DNA from: Rickettsiales bacterium
Lineage (GTDB): Bacteria > Pseudomonadota > Alphaproteobacteria > Rickettsiales > CANDYO01
Direction: 5' to 3'
Assembly (NCBI GenBank): GCA_025210695.1
Contig: JAOARE010000020.1
Location: 62,001 to 126,000, forward strand
Length of the DNA: 64,000 nt
A program made the position numbers and the translations under genes. The stretch's first letter is position 1; each line of letters opens with the position of its first letter. Below the pieces are notes generated by a model. That model worked only from the letters and a program-made list of their open reading frames with translations, had not been told where the DNA came from and did no database searches. This document shows, piece after piece, positions 49,229-58,680 of this stretch.

Positions 49229-49624
49229 AGCAACAAAATCCGTTTTATCCGGAAGAGGCTACATTCATCACCATAGCTTATTATGTCACCTTTACTTGTC
49301 ATAATAATATCCATTAGAATATTCTAAGATTTCAGTATTAAATAAATTTAACCATTATGCAAGTTCTTTTCTAAAAGATAATATTATTATTTAATCTATA
49401 GTAATTTAGGTTGAATTAGATATGTTGTTGTGTTTTTCTAAAATGAAAAATGACAAAAACGTATAGCAATGATTTAAGACAGAGAGCATTAAAATACTAA
49501 GAAGTTAAGAGGTGTTATGTTATGATATTGTATATCAAATAATTTTATTCTATGAAAAAGTACCATACTTTGCTTCCGATAACTTTTGAAGATAATTTGA
49601 TTCTATATATTAAATACATCTACT
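49229..49624. other. Gene-poor spacer with an IS630 stub
   Basis: About 400 AT-rich bases. At 49450-49497 the plus strand reads MTKTYSNDLRQRALKY and a stop, resembling the first residues of IS630-type transposases. Nothing else is recognised. Confidence 0.45.
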
Positions 49625-50836
49625 TTATATTAATTGTGATAAAAAAGTCCTCGCAGGAACAATCATTGGTTTCTTAGTCTCAAAACAAGAGCGATCAATG
49701 TAATCTAAATTATGAACTACTTGAAATGCAAAAGGAGCTTTTGTTTTTTCTCTAAAGTAGAGCAAATTCTTTGAAATTGAATTATTGTTTGAAAGTTTAG
49801 ATTCTACTAAAATCCAAGGCTGGTTATTCTTACTAATTAAAAAATCTACTTCTTTTTGTTCTTTGTTGCGTAAATAATATAAACCATACTCTCCTACACC
49901 TGTTTCGTTCCAAAAATTTATTGCCTTCAGTAAATGTAAAGCAACGAAATTCTCAAATCTTACTCCCTCATCTTCTATAACTGACCAATCCCATAAATAA
50001 ATCTTAGGCTCTTTAATTATTGATCTACTAATATTTTGTGACCATGGTTTTATAGTAAAACAAAAATAGAAGTTTTCTAACAAATTAATCCAATGTTTTA
50101 CTGTATTTTGACTCATTTGAATCTTATTTGCTAAATTAGAATATACTAGCATACCACCTGTTTGATATTGCAATAGACTGGCTAATAGTTCCAATTGCCC
50201 CAGATTTTTGATATCCTCAAGATCTCTAATATCTTCACGAAATAACTGTTTAAATCTTGTCTTCTGCCATATTTTATGAAATCTATCTGTTTGTTTTAAA
50301 AAGGCTTCTGGATATCCACCAAATTTAAACAAAACATCGTATGCCTCTTTAATGTCTTGAGGATAATTAATTATATCCTTGTTTAAATCAACATTTTTAA
50401 TTTCAGATACACTAAGCGGGTGAATTGTATAATTGAAGTATCTACCCATCATACTATCTCCGCCTCGACGATAAATATTGAGTTTAGCACTTCCTGTTAA
50501 AATAATTTTTAAACCATTGTCTTTGTGCACATCATGAAGACCTTTTATAGAATTTTTCCAATTCTTTAACTTGTGAATCTCATCTAAAACTAAAAAAACG
50601 TTATCATGAAGGTTAGATAACAATCTTTTATTACTAAAATAAGACTCATCATTTAATATATTCATTATTTTATTGCGATGAGATAAATTATCCCAATTCA
50701 GGTATTCATGATTATAATCACTAACGCAGGCCTTTGAAATCATTGTTTTTCCAACCTGTCTGGCTCCAGATAAAAAGGCCATTTGATCATATTGACTAAG
50801 ATGCTCTTGTATCAAACTAGTATATATTCTACGCAT
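49625..50836 (-). CDS. AAA ATPase with DUF4143 C-terminus
   Basis: The frame is open from ATG 50845, but AAGG touches that ATG. ATG 50836 (MRRIYTSLIQEHL) is nine bases further and the better start, giving 403 residues. Walker A is 'LSGARQVGKTMIS', Walker B 'VFLVLDEIHKLKNWK', sensor 'IILTGSAKLNIYRRGG' and 'MMGRYFNYTIHPLSVSEI', the standard AAA_14 pattern. The C-terminal DUF4143 part has 'KEQKEVDFLISKN' and 'WILVESKLS', a PD-(D/E)xK-like nuclease signature. These ATPases are common, patchily distributed and linked to mobile DNA; their cellular role is poorly known. Downstream of traA on the same strand, with 130 bases between. Confidence 0.85.
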   Translation of the reverse strand: MRRIYTSLIQEHLSQYDQMAFLSGARQVGKTMISKACVSDYNHEYLNWDNLSHRNKIMNILNDESYFSNKRLLSNLHDNVFLVLDEIHKLKNWKNSIKGLHDVHKDNGLKIILTGSAKLNIYRRGGDSMMGRYFNYTIHPLSVSEIKNVDLNKDIINYPQDIKEAYDVLFKFGGYPEAFLKQTDRFHKIWQKTRFKQLFREDIRDLEDIKNLGQLELLASLLQYQTGGMLVYSNLANKIQMSQNTVKHWINLLENFYFCFTIKPWSQNISRSIIKEPKIYLWDWSVIEDEGVRFENFVALHLLKAINFWNETGVGEYGLYYLRNKEQKEVDFLISKNNQPWILVESKLSNNNSISKNLLYFREKTKAPFAFQVVHNLDYIDRSCFETKKPMIVPARTFLSQLI

Positions 50837-50978
50837 AAAAACCATCCTTTAGTTATTATGACTAATATACACCATATTACAGATTAGTCTAGACTAAAAT
50901 AAAGTTAACTTAACTTTAGCTCAACAAAAGATCCTCCTTAAATGAGAACTTAATAATGGCACATTAAAGTTTCAAATG

Positions 50979-53900
50979 CTACATTTCTATTCCTTGATGT
51001 TGACTCATCTTTTTTTGTATTACTTGCTGATGCTGTTGATGCTGTTCAAAGTTATGCAATTCCTGCTCGATCCTCATCTTAAATGAATTCTTGATCATGT
51101 TGGTTATATTATTATGTTCAATCTCACTACGATCTTGAGGATGCATCCCATGATGTTCTTGGTGCCCTTGGTTATTAATATTCGTAGGATCAATATTGTT
51201 ATACTCAATACTATTTGATTTATTATGATGATCTATAATATCAGATGCTAAAGATAAACTTAAGACAGGTAAATCCGATTTGGTAAAGTTTAGTTTAGTG
51301 TTTTGATTATGACTATGCTCAGCTATTATCTGCTGCGAACTCTCTATTGCAGTTTTGGTTACTTTCATTAACAGATCTTTTGGCACTGTCTGATATATCT
51401 TCCCTAGGTCATGTTGGACCTGACTACTAATTGTTTCTGCCATAGCATCCGGTGATAAGTTTAAGCTTTTAATGTGGTCATTTACTAATTCCTTTGCATT
51501 AATATCTATGAACGCTTTATCATAATTAGATAATACCGCATTTGACTGTAGATTCCCTTTGGTTAACTTTTCCTCAAAGTGTAGTCTACATTTATTAACT
51601 TCCTTTTCTTTAATATAGAGACTTAAGCTTGTTATTTCTTTAGTAGCAGATTGTTCTTTCAAAGATTCTTGTCGATATTCTATATAAGATTTAATAGTCT
51701 CAGTGATTCTAGTATCTTTTGTAATCCCCTCTGCCGCATATAAAGCTCCGATAACCTGATATTGCTTTACCTTATCAGGTATATTATCTGCTAAATCCCA
51801 TTTTTCTGGTAAAAACTCTATTTTACTTAAGTCAACAACAGATGCTTTGGTGATGCCTTTGCTCTCTAATAAGGATTTAATATTATGTGCTGCATTAATT
51901 CCTGGTTTATCATTATCTGGCCAGATTGTAACTTGCTTACCTTGTAATACATTCCAATTAGTTTTATTAAATCCGTTCACTCCCCCACTCCAAGTAACTA
52001 CATCAAACTCTGGGTAAAGAGATTGTGCAATATCTGCTGTTTTCTCCCCCTCTACAATCAATACTGGTTTATTACTATTAGATAACCGTTGCTCATTGTA
52101 TAGACAGCGCTCCTCACCTAAACCTTTTGATCTCCAACTTCTAATGCCCTTTGTGTTTTCAGTATATACAGCTGGTAAGGTAACTTTACTACCAGACTCA
52201 AGATCCTTAATTCTCACTACATAGCCACAGAGTTCATTTTTAATGTTCTTATAAGCATAAACTCCTTCTATTTGTTTGTTTTCTCCTGCTTTGTTTTTCA
52301 AGTGGTATGCAAACACTGATTTAGGATTAAAGATAACTGCATTTTTAGGCACTGGAGCTAATACTTTAAAAGCCGGAACTTTTTTAAACTCGGTAAGTTG
52401 CTCCCCTTCTGACATCGTGGTATCTACTTTAATTTGAGCATTAGACTTAATGTCTCTATCTAATCCAAGATAGGATTTACCCCACTCAATTGCTTCTTTT
52501 TTATTAGCTAATCCTTGTGATAGTTTGATTAAATCAAATAAATCTCCTTTTTCGGAACCATTACTAAATCTATACCATAATCCTCGTTTATTACCTTCTC
52601 TTTCTATCTGTATACTTCCACAGATAATTTTATGCTTTTGAATTTCTATTTCCTTATTGCTTATGTTAGGCAATAATTGTTTTGCTAGACTCACCATATC
52701 TCCTGACAACCTATCGTGAAGCTCCTCATATGAATATTTGTTGTAGTATTTGTCTTGATTAAATATTGATCTTGTTGTCATAGTTTTCTCGATTTTTAAT
52801 TCAGAAGCCTCTTGAGACTTTATAGCATATGAATTCTGGTCATGCCCCTTAAGATATCCGCTCAAATCTTCACGATGTGTTTGTAACTCATATAAATGTT
52901 TTTCTTGTGCCGGACCCAGTAATTTAATAGAACTCGCTTCCTTATATTGAGTTTTTAAAGGAATAAGCTCAGAAGTTTCCAAATTAGTTATTTCTTTGCT
53001 TAATTTATGTTCTTGTACTATCGAATGCTCATAACCTACAAATCTATTAGTGAGGGTTTTTAAATTAAATACTGCAATTGCTCTTTTTTCACTCACTGCT
53101 AATTTAGTACCCCAGCCTGTACCAACTAAACTACCTAAAACTTCAGGTTCAGACTTCACCCTTAATAATGCCTTTTCTAATCCCAAACTTTTATGAAGTT
53201 CATCCCATTTAGATAATACCTGCTTAGCTCCATCTTTATATGTCTTATTAAGGTAATGCTTCATATCCTCACGATAATAGACATGTGATTTAAGCTCTGA
53301 TTCTAAGGCCCATTTCTTATTCTCTGCTTTAGAAATCTGGCTACTTAAACTACTTAGCTTATATTTATGGTCTTCCTGTAGACTTATTAAGTCTTCTACT
53401 TTCAACAGTATCAACTTACTATTATGCTTATTTGAATCAGTTAAATATTCTTTTTGAAGCTTAGTGAGTTCATGATATCCCAGATTGCTACCATGAGCTA
53501 AGTAAGACTGTTGTTGAGATATAATACTGTTATGAACTTGTGTATTATTGGTATAATTAAACTCAATACTTGCCATATCCGCATGCTTAAGTAATGTTGC
53601 ATAATTTATAACCGAAGAATTAATATATTTTTGATACTGAGGATATCCTTCTACCAATTCTAGTGCATGTTGCTGACGCAACGCTCTTAATTCTTTAAAC
53701 TCTAACCACAGCTCCTTATTCTGCCATAATTCTTGTTTTCTTCCTGCCTTATCTTCCTTCTCTTGCCAATCAAGTAATTGTCGATAAATATCTGAAGCTT
53801 TGTTCCTTACCTCAAGATATTCTCTGATTTGAACTACTTCTGGCTTTTTATCGTAATCAATATAATCATGAGCTAGAGTATTTGGATTTCTTCTAGCTAA

Positions 53901-56786
53901 TAATTCAAATAATGCCGAATTTTTATTATCCAATAATTCATTACTATGATCGAACAGCTCGTTAGTATTATCAAACTTACGCGAAATAATATTAGTTAGA
54001 ACTTCCTTAGCTATATAAAACGTACTACTTATCCGATGACGTGTAGCCATTACATTGAAGGCTTCATAACCAACTAAGGAATCTAGTAGGAGAAAAACAT
54101 AATCGTAGGTGCTTCCTTGAGACTTATGAGCAGTAATTGCATAACCATAATCAAAACTATCAAACTTATCATTATTGATAGTAATAGTTTTATTTAAAGG
54201 CTCTCCTTTTGCGTCTTTACCAAGCAATTGTACTTTAAACCTAGAATCATCAACAATACTAACTACCCTACCCAACTGACCATTCATCACTCCAAGATAA
54301 CGATGGTTTTTAGTAAATACTATCTGTTCACCTAAAGCTATTTTAATAAATCCATTCTTACCTTTAAACTCTCTTCCTCCAGCTTCGTATGTTTTGCTAT
54401 AGAGAAGACCTGAATTTAACAATCTATGTCGCACATTAAGATTAAGCTCTTTAACTTCATTATTACTATATGCGATGATTATTCTTGTATCATTTTTATT
54501 CAGACCTTTTTGTTTAGTGCCAGAATCACTCTCTTGATGAACTTGTTCAATGTAATGATTAACAAGTTCACTTCTAATCATATCAGGATTATTCCCTACT
54601 TTTACTCTCCCCTCTCTATCTAAAAGAACTATAGCCTCGTCCACTTTGTAATTAGCTAACTTTCTAGTAATTTCTTTATCTATAGGCTCATGTTGCCTAA
54701 ATAATTCTGTTAGCGCTACAACCTCACATTTTTCAGTAACTTTCTCTGATGCTCCACCATATATCATTGCACCAAACTGGTTATTATCTCCTATTGGAAT
54801 TATTTTGGCCCCAACCCTCCGTGCTTCTGTTAAGAAGTAATTATATGTCTTCAAATCAACCATCGACATTTCATCAATAATCATTACACTCTTACTTGTA
54901 AGCTGAGGAAGCAACTTTCTTACTTCTTCCCCATTCTCTTCAAGTTCTGCTCTTTGCTCCCAATCATATTGCCATTTGGATAAGGAATATGATTCTATAT
55001 TCGCTTCATTTCCTAAATTAAGTGCAGCTACAGCTGATATGGCCCCTCCAACAACTTCATAGCCATGATTATTATACTCCTGAACTAATTTAGCCATAAC
55101 TGTACTTTTACCAGTTCCCGGCATCCCACTCAAAGCAATTAAATCTCCTCCATTAACTAGACGTAGAACTGCTTTTTCCTGCTCATCACTTAAAACAACT
55201 CTCTTAGATTTGCCGTCAGAAAAAGTTAAGATATTTTCAAGCCATACTCCAGCTTCAGGAGTCAACACATTGGATAATCCTTCAACAAGCTTTGTTTTAG
55301 GACCTTTAGGCTCTGGACTTAAATTCTCTAAACCAAGACTATGCTGCCTGCTCTTACTTAAATATTCTACATTTCCTAGGAATTCCTTTTCTAAAGCTAA
55401 TTGTTCTTTAGTTGTAAATACTTCTTTGCCGCCCAAGTCACTATCCACTAACTTTACGATATCTTTTGAGCTAGTTAACCCTCTTAGCAATTCATTATAC
55501 TTCTTTAAGATCTCATCTTTGACTTTATTAAGCTTCTCAGTATCTTCTGAATCCAACTCACTTAAGATAGCTTGCGTCAGGTGTGTATCAAGAGACTTAG
55601 CGAGATCTGAACTATTAAAGACAGCCTTTCCTTTGCTAGCATTTTCTATTAACTTCATCAAATTATTTTTAATAAACTCAACCTCATCACTGACTTTGAC
55701 TTTATTCTCAATATTCAGATAAAAATCTTCTATTAAACTAGTAACATTCTCATATGAGATATCATTTGGACTGTCGATATTCTGGCTGAACTGATTCTGA
55801 GACTGAGTTTGCGAATCTAAATCTAGACTTATATCATATTGATTTATTTTAGCAAAAATAGCATCACATCTAGCTAAAACCGATTCTCTTGCTTCAACAA
55901 TCAATATCTGATGCTCTCCATTACGTAGAGCTATATCATTTAAAAACACTTCAATTTCTCTAAATAAATCTACTCTAGAGAACCCTCCTTTAACTGCACC
56001 TTTATTTTTAGCTAAAGCTTGAATTAACTCATCAGGATTCTCTTTAATATAATGAAGATTTGCCTTAACTATATTTCGATTATACTCTGCCCTATCTAAA
56101 ACCTTTGTTTCTGATGCAACATGGATTGTAGCACCTTCATGAATTGTAGGCTGAATAAATTCAAACCCCCTAGTCTTATAAGATTCATGGGTTATTGTCT
56201 TATCAATATCGTATATTTGAAAATATTTATTATTAATATCCGCCCAATTATTTCTAATCCAAACTAACCAGCTTTTACTATCTAACAATCTATTCTTATT
56301 ACCAAATACACAATTATCATTATCATCTCTTATCACAGATCTAGTGGTCAGCATTATATGTGCGTGAGGATTATTTACGTCATCCATATGGATATTTACA
56401 TCTGCAATAATTCCATCTTTTACGAAGATACCTTTTACATATTCAGACAATATTTGGATGTTCTGCTCTAAAGTAAACTCCTTCTGCAAAGCTAATTTAA
56501 TATCTCGCGCATATCTTCCTTTAATATGCGCCTCTCTTCGCTCAACTTTATTCCATAATTGCTCTCTATTATAGCACCAAGAGTCAAGTCCTTCAGGCGC
56601 AAGTACCTGACTAAACGCTAAGCCACCTTTGTTACTAAAGTCGTGTAAGTATCTAACTTCTATTCCAGTTTGTGGATCTATAACTGATTGCACTAAGCTA
56701 CTACAACTACGATATGCTGCACTGGCAACAGCAGAACTTTCTGATGATTTACCAATGCTAGAGACATTCAAATGAAACAGCGCCAT
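50979..56786 (-). CDS. traA: Ti-type conjugal relaxase/helicase TraA with primase-like C-terminus
   Basis: 1935 residues. The N-terminus (about 1-230) is a MobA/MobL relaxase: Y25 in 'AVASAAYRSC' and the metal-binding 'NNPHAHIMLTTR' near 136-146. A RecD/TraI-type helicase follows, with Walker A 'ALSGMPGTGKSTVMAKL' (near 555), Walker B 'VMIIDEMSMVD' (near 638) and the late motif 'YGYAITAHKSQGSTYDYVF' (near 890). After a long coiled-coil-rich part come a primase-like segment (near 1400-1470) and a TOPRIM domain ('VLIVEGEKTAD' near 1577, 'WPDNDKPG' near 1622). The C-terminus is Gln/His-rich. It nicks oriT and unwinds the transferred strand. This fused form is typical of the rickettsial RAGE element; pTi TraA is shorter (about 1100 residues). 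Divergent from traCD across the oriT-like site. Confidence 0.9.
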   Translation of the reverse strand: MALFHLNVSSIGKSSESSAVASAAYRSCSSLVQSVIDPQTGIEVRYLHDFSNKGGLAFSQVLAPEGLDSWCYNREQLWNKVERREAHIKGRYARDIKLALQKEFTLEQNIQILSEYVKGIFVKDGIIADVNIHMDDVNNPHAHIMLTTRSVIRDDNDNCVFGNKNRLLDSKSWLVWIRNNWADINNKYFQIYDIDKTITHESYKTRGFEFIQPTIHEGATIHVASETKVLDRAEYNRNIVKANLHYIKENPDELIQALAKNKGAVKGGFSRVDLFREIEVFLNDIALRNGEHQILIVEARESVLARCDAIFAKINQYDISLDLDSQTQSQNQFSQNIDSPNDISYENVTSLIEDFYLNIENKVKVSDEVEFIKNNLMKLIENASKGKAVFNSSDLAKSLDTHLTQAILSELDSEDTEKLNKVKDEILKKYNELLRGLTSSKDIVKLVDSDLGGKEVFTTKEQLALEKEFLGNVEYLSKSRQHSLGLENLSPEPKGPKTKLVEGLSNVLTPEAGVWLENILTFSDGKSKRVVLSDEQEKAVLRLVNGGDLIALSGMPGTGKSTVMAKLVQEYNNHGYEVVGGAISAVAALNLGNEANIESYSLSKWQYDWEQRAELEENGEEVRKLLPQLTSKSVMIIDEMSMVDLKTYNYFLTEARRVGAKIIPIGDNNQFGAMIYGGASEKVTEKCEVVALTELFRQHEPIDKEITRKLANYKVDEAIVLLDREGRVKVGNNPDMIRSELVNHYIEQVHQESDSGTKQKGLNKNDTRIIIAYSNNEVKELNLNVRHRLLNSGLLYSKTYEAGGREFKGKNGFIKIALGEQIVFTKNHRYLGVMNGQLGRVVSIVDDSRFKVQLLGKDAKGEPLNKTITINNDKFDSFDYGYAITAHKSQGSTYDYVFLLLDSLVGYEAFNVMATRHRISSTFYIAKEVLTNIISRKFDNTNELFDHSNELLDNKNSALFELLARRNPNTLAHDYIDYDKKPEVVQIREYLEVRNKASDIYRQLLDWQEKEDKAGRKQELWQNKELWLEFKELRALRQQHALELVEGYPQYQKYINSSVINYATLLKHADMASIEFNYTNNTQVHNSIISQQQSYLAHGSNLGYHELTKLQKEYLTDSNKHNSKLILLKVEDLISLQEDHKYKLSSLSSQISKAENKKWALESELKSHVYYREDMKHYLNKTYKDGAKQVLSKWDELHKSLGLEKALLRVKSEPEVLGSLVGTGWGTKLAVSEKRAIAVFNLKTLTNRFVGYEHSIVQEHKLSKEITNLETSELIPLKTQYKEASSIKLLGPAQEKHLYELQTHREDLSGYLKGHDQNSYAIKSQEASELKIEKTMTTRSIFNQDKYYNKYSYEELHDRLSGDMVSLAKQLLPNISNKEIEIQKHKIICGSIQIEREGNKRGLWYRFSNGSEKGDLFDLIKLSQGLANKKEAIEWGKSYLGLDRDIKSNAQIKVDTTMSEGEQLTEFKKVPAFKVLAPVPKNAVIFNPKSVFAYHLKNKAGENKQIEGVYAYKNIKNELCGYVVRIKDLESGSKVTLPAVYTENTKGIRSWRSKGLGEERCLYNEQRLSNSNKPVLIVEGEKTADIAQSLYPEFDVVTWSGGVNGFNKTNWNVLQGKQVTIWPDNDKPGINAAHNIKSLLESKGITKASVVDLSKIEFLPEKWDLADNIPDKVKQYQVIGALYAAEGITKDTRITETIKSYIEYRQESLKEQSATKEITSLSLYIKEKEVNKCRLHFEEKLTKGNLQSNAVLSNYDKAFIDINAKELVNDHIKSLNLSPDAMAETISSQVQHDLGKIYQTVPKDLLMKVTKTAIESSQQIIAEHSHNQNTKLNFTKSDLPVLSLSLASDIIDHHNKSNSIEYNNIDPTNINNQGHQEHHGMHPQDRSEIEHNNITNMIKNSFKMRIEQELHNFEQHQQHQQVIQKKMSQHQGIEM

Positions 56787-56868
56787 AGTTATATTAATTA
56801 ACTTATATCGTTTATATTCAGAATAAATAATGTATTACTACGAGTAACATTACTCTATCTTATGATGA

Positions 56869-56910
56869 GCGCGCTTGCATTATATCAATAGGTAGAATGC
56901 GTAAGTGCGC
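56869..56910 (+). other. oriT: Putative origin of transfer (pTi/RSF1010-type nick region)
   Basis: TAAGTGCGC at 56902-56910 matches the core of the pTi and related IncQ-type nick sites (TAAGTGCGCCCT; the last bases differ here). It is the right arm of an imperfect inverted repeat: gcgcgcttgcatt (56869-56881) and aatgcgtaagtgcgc (56896-56910). As on Ti plasmids, the site lies between divergent traA and traCD genes, which strengthens the call. Confidence 0.65.
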
Positions 56911-56999
56911 TATTAGCAATAATGGATTTTAACACGTCTACTCCCAACTTGTCAAGTTAGCTATATTAATTATAATACTTCAATGACGAGTGAATTTAA

Positions 57000-57019
57000 G
57001 GGGGCTCATCGCCGCCCCC
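57000..57019. repeat. GC-rich hairpin in the transfer intergenic region
   Basis: GGGGGC (57000-57005) and GCCCCC (57014-57019) can pair around an 8-base loop. It stands out in very AT-rich DNA. It has no U-run, so a protein-binding or transfer-related structure is more likely than a terminator. Confidence 0.45.
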
Positions 57020-57287
57020 CATTCCCCGCTAGGATATTTATAAACAAGGTGAGGTTGTTTATGTTATTTAATGCAACACCTTGAAGTAATATTGTTAGCA
57101 TATAACGCTGCCTAGACTTGCAATATATATGTATATAGTTTACAATTACAAACGCAGTACAGGTTGGGAAACCGATGACTGCACAGGGTGAGGTTTAGGC
57201 TTCTCTTTTATGATAGATTTAAGCCTGAATCTCTCTTTAAATATTCTATAACTTGTTAGAATAGAAATATAATTTAGAGGCCATAAT

Positions 57288-57644
57288 ATGGAATGTAATA
57301 ATAACTTTGTTTATATAGATAATCAGAAGATTGCTCAAATAATATATAATTATATTCAAGAAAGGATTGATCAACAACTAACTTCATACTCAACTCTAGA
57401 CCTAATTCATAATGAACAAATGTATCTAATTCATATTAGTCATATAGTTGAAAAGGCTCTGCATGAATATATCTCCGCTTTAATTAATAAACACCTCCCC
57501 TCCTCATTTATAAAAAATATAGGAGAGACACCAGTATTCATTGAGTTTCTTATTAGCAAATGGAGCCCAATTATTAGAACAGAATTAGAATATAGAATAG
57601 AACTTTTAAACTTAGGGCTACTAAATCAACAACAAGGAACATAA
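57288..57644 (+). CDS. Hypothetical protein of the transfer region
   Basis: 118 residues, mostly helical, starting MECNNNFVYIDNQKIAQIIY; the ribosome site is weak (AGAGG). First gene rightward from the oriT-like site, 46 bases before traC. No domain recognised. Its position suggests a mobilisation accessory or regulator, which is inference only. Confidence 0.65.
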   Translation: MECNNNFVYIDNQKIAQIIYNYIQERIDQQLTSYSTLDLIHNEQMYLIHISHIVEKALHEYISALINKHLPSSFIKNIGETPVFIEFLISKWSPIIRTELEYRIELLNLGLLNQQQGT

Positions 57645-57690
57645 GTATAAACACTCTAAATATAAATTATACCATAAGGAGAACTAATAA

Positions 57691-57996
57691 ATGTCTGAAA
57701 CTATTAAAAAGAAATCTTCTCGTTCAAGAATAGATTATTCAGAAAAACTAAAAAAACTCGAAGAAGAAAAACAACAACTGATTCTGCAACGCAAAGAGGA
57801 AATATTTTCTATTATAGAGAAAACAAACTGTCTTTCTATCGATAATGAACTACTTGCTGGGGCCTTCGCTGTTATAAAAGAAATCGATGGCAAACAAACT
57901 GAAGAGTTATCTGATAATCTAAAAGCATTCGAACTACTTATGAGGGAAAAGGCACCCGCCTTTTTTCGTCGCAAATATAGAGTTAGAAAGTCTTAA
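57691..57996 (+). CDS. traC: TraC-like conjugal transfer protein
   Basis: 101 residues. Basic start (MSETIKKKSSRSRIDYSEKL), an N-terminal coiled coil (LEEEKQQLILQRKEEIF), then 'LSIDNELLAGAFAVIKEI', typical of the small TraC/TraD accessory proteins of Ti-type systems that help the relaxase at oriT. GGAG precedes the ATG. Position right of oriT and before traD matches the pTi order. Assignment is by pattern and order, not strong motifs. Confidence 0.6.
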   Translation: MSETIKKKSSRSRIDYSEKLKKLEEEKQQLILQRKEEIFSIIEKTNCLSIDNELLAGAFAVIKEIDGKQTEELSDNLKAFELLMREKAPAFFRRKYRVRKS

Positions 57997-58054
57997 AAAG
58001 AACACTACCCTAGCGAAGGTTAGAAAAGTTATAAAACAATTTTATTATAATAAG

Positions 58055-58288
58055 TTGAGTTTAAAGCGCATGATAAACAAAGAAAGAAAGTTGGACACAA
58101 GAAATAAGATAGAACTCGGTGGATTAGTTATAAAGGCTAAGCTTGACTATCTTAAGGAAAAACACAAGGAAGTAATTCTTGGTGCCTTAATTGATGCTTA
58201 TAACAAGATTCATGATAAAACTTCAGGTGAACATCATTTTCAATTTTATCAAAAACTTGGAGAAGATGCCTTTAAACCCAACAAATGA
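58055..58288 (+). CDS. traD: TraD-like conjugal transfer protein
   Basis: 77 residues. 'ERKLDTRNKIELGGLVIKA' followed by a helix ending in 'LGALIDAY' is the TraD family signature (usually R.RDTR.KIELGGLV.KA). Length matches pTi TraD (about 70 residues). It lies 58 bases after traC. traG, which follows on pTi, is absent here and a WGR gene overlaps or abuts instead. Confidence 0.8.
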   Translation: MSLKRMINKERKLDTRNKIELGGLVIKAKLDYLKEKHKEVILGALIDAYNKIHDKTSGEHHFQFYQKLGEDAFKPNK

Positions 58289-58541
58289 TACTCTTATGAA
58301 GAATAACTTCGCTTTTAATAACTGGAAAGATTGGTGTTGGAAGTCAGAGACTAGATATTATAAGCTTTCTCTCTGTCAAAACTTATTCTCTGAGTGGGTC
58401 ATTATAAAAAAATGGGGTGGCTTAAAAAATAAAATACAAGGATCTAAAACTCTATATTGTGAATCTAAAGATGAAATAAATAATATATTTACAGAAACTC
58501 ATAAAAGAAGACTATCACGTGGATATGTTTTGATAGAGTGA
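58266..58541 (+). CDS. WGR-domain protein
   Basis: 91 residues from ATG 58266, overlapping traD by 23 bases; ATG 58296 is an alternative start just after traD (81 residues). The segment 'YYKLSLCQNLFSEWVIIKKW' then GG and 'TLYCESKDEINNIFTETHKR' and 'SRGY' is a short WGR domain, a nucleic-acid-binding fold also found in PARP and next to toxins. A frame from 58191 is open but lies within traD. Plausibly binds DNA ends or nicked DNA; its role in transfer is unproven. Confidence 0.65.
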   Translation: MPLNPTNDTLMKNNFAFNNWKDWCWKSETRYYKLSLCQNLFSEWVIIKKWGGLKNKIQGSKTLYCESKDEINNIFTETHKRRLSRGYVLIE

Positions 58542-58680
58542 AATTGATATGCATTAAATAATGATGAGTGAGCAAACTTTTATGCAGAATTAATCATTAT
58601 AAAATAATAACATTCTTAACTAAGTAAATATAATACGCTATTTTTTCTTAGTTGAGTCCCTTAAGAAAAAATAGATAAAT

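Larger units (their letters stand above)
56787..57287. other. Divergent traA-traCD intergenic region
   Basis: About 500 bases without a gene between divergent transfer genes. It contains the oriT-like site at 56869-56910, a GC-rich hairpin at 57000-57019, and a weak inverted repeat (ttaggctt and aagcctga near 57195-57225) ahead of the rightward genes. Promoters for both directions must lie here, but none stands out. Confidence 0.6.

Noticed and set aside
57735-57974. Minus-strand frame opposite traC
   Set aside because: Ser-rich mirror of the Lys/Glu-rich traC frame; no ribosome site or domain.
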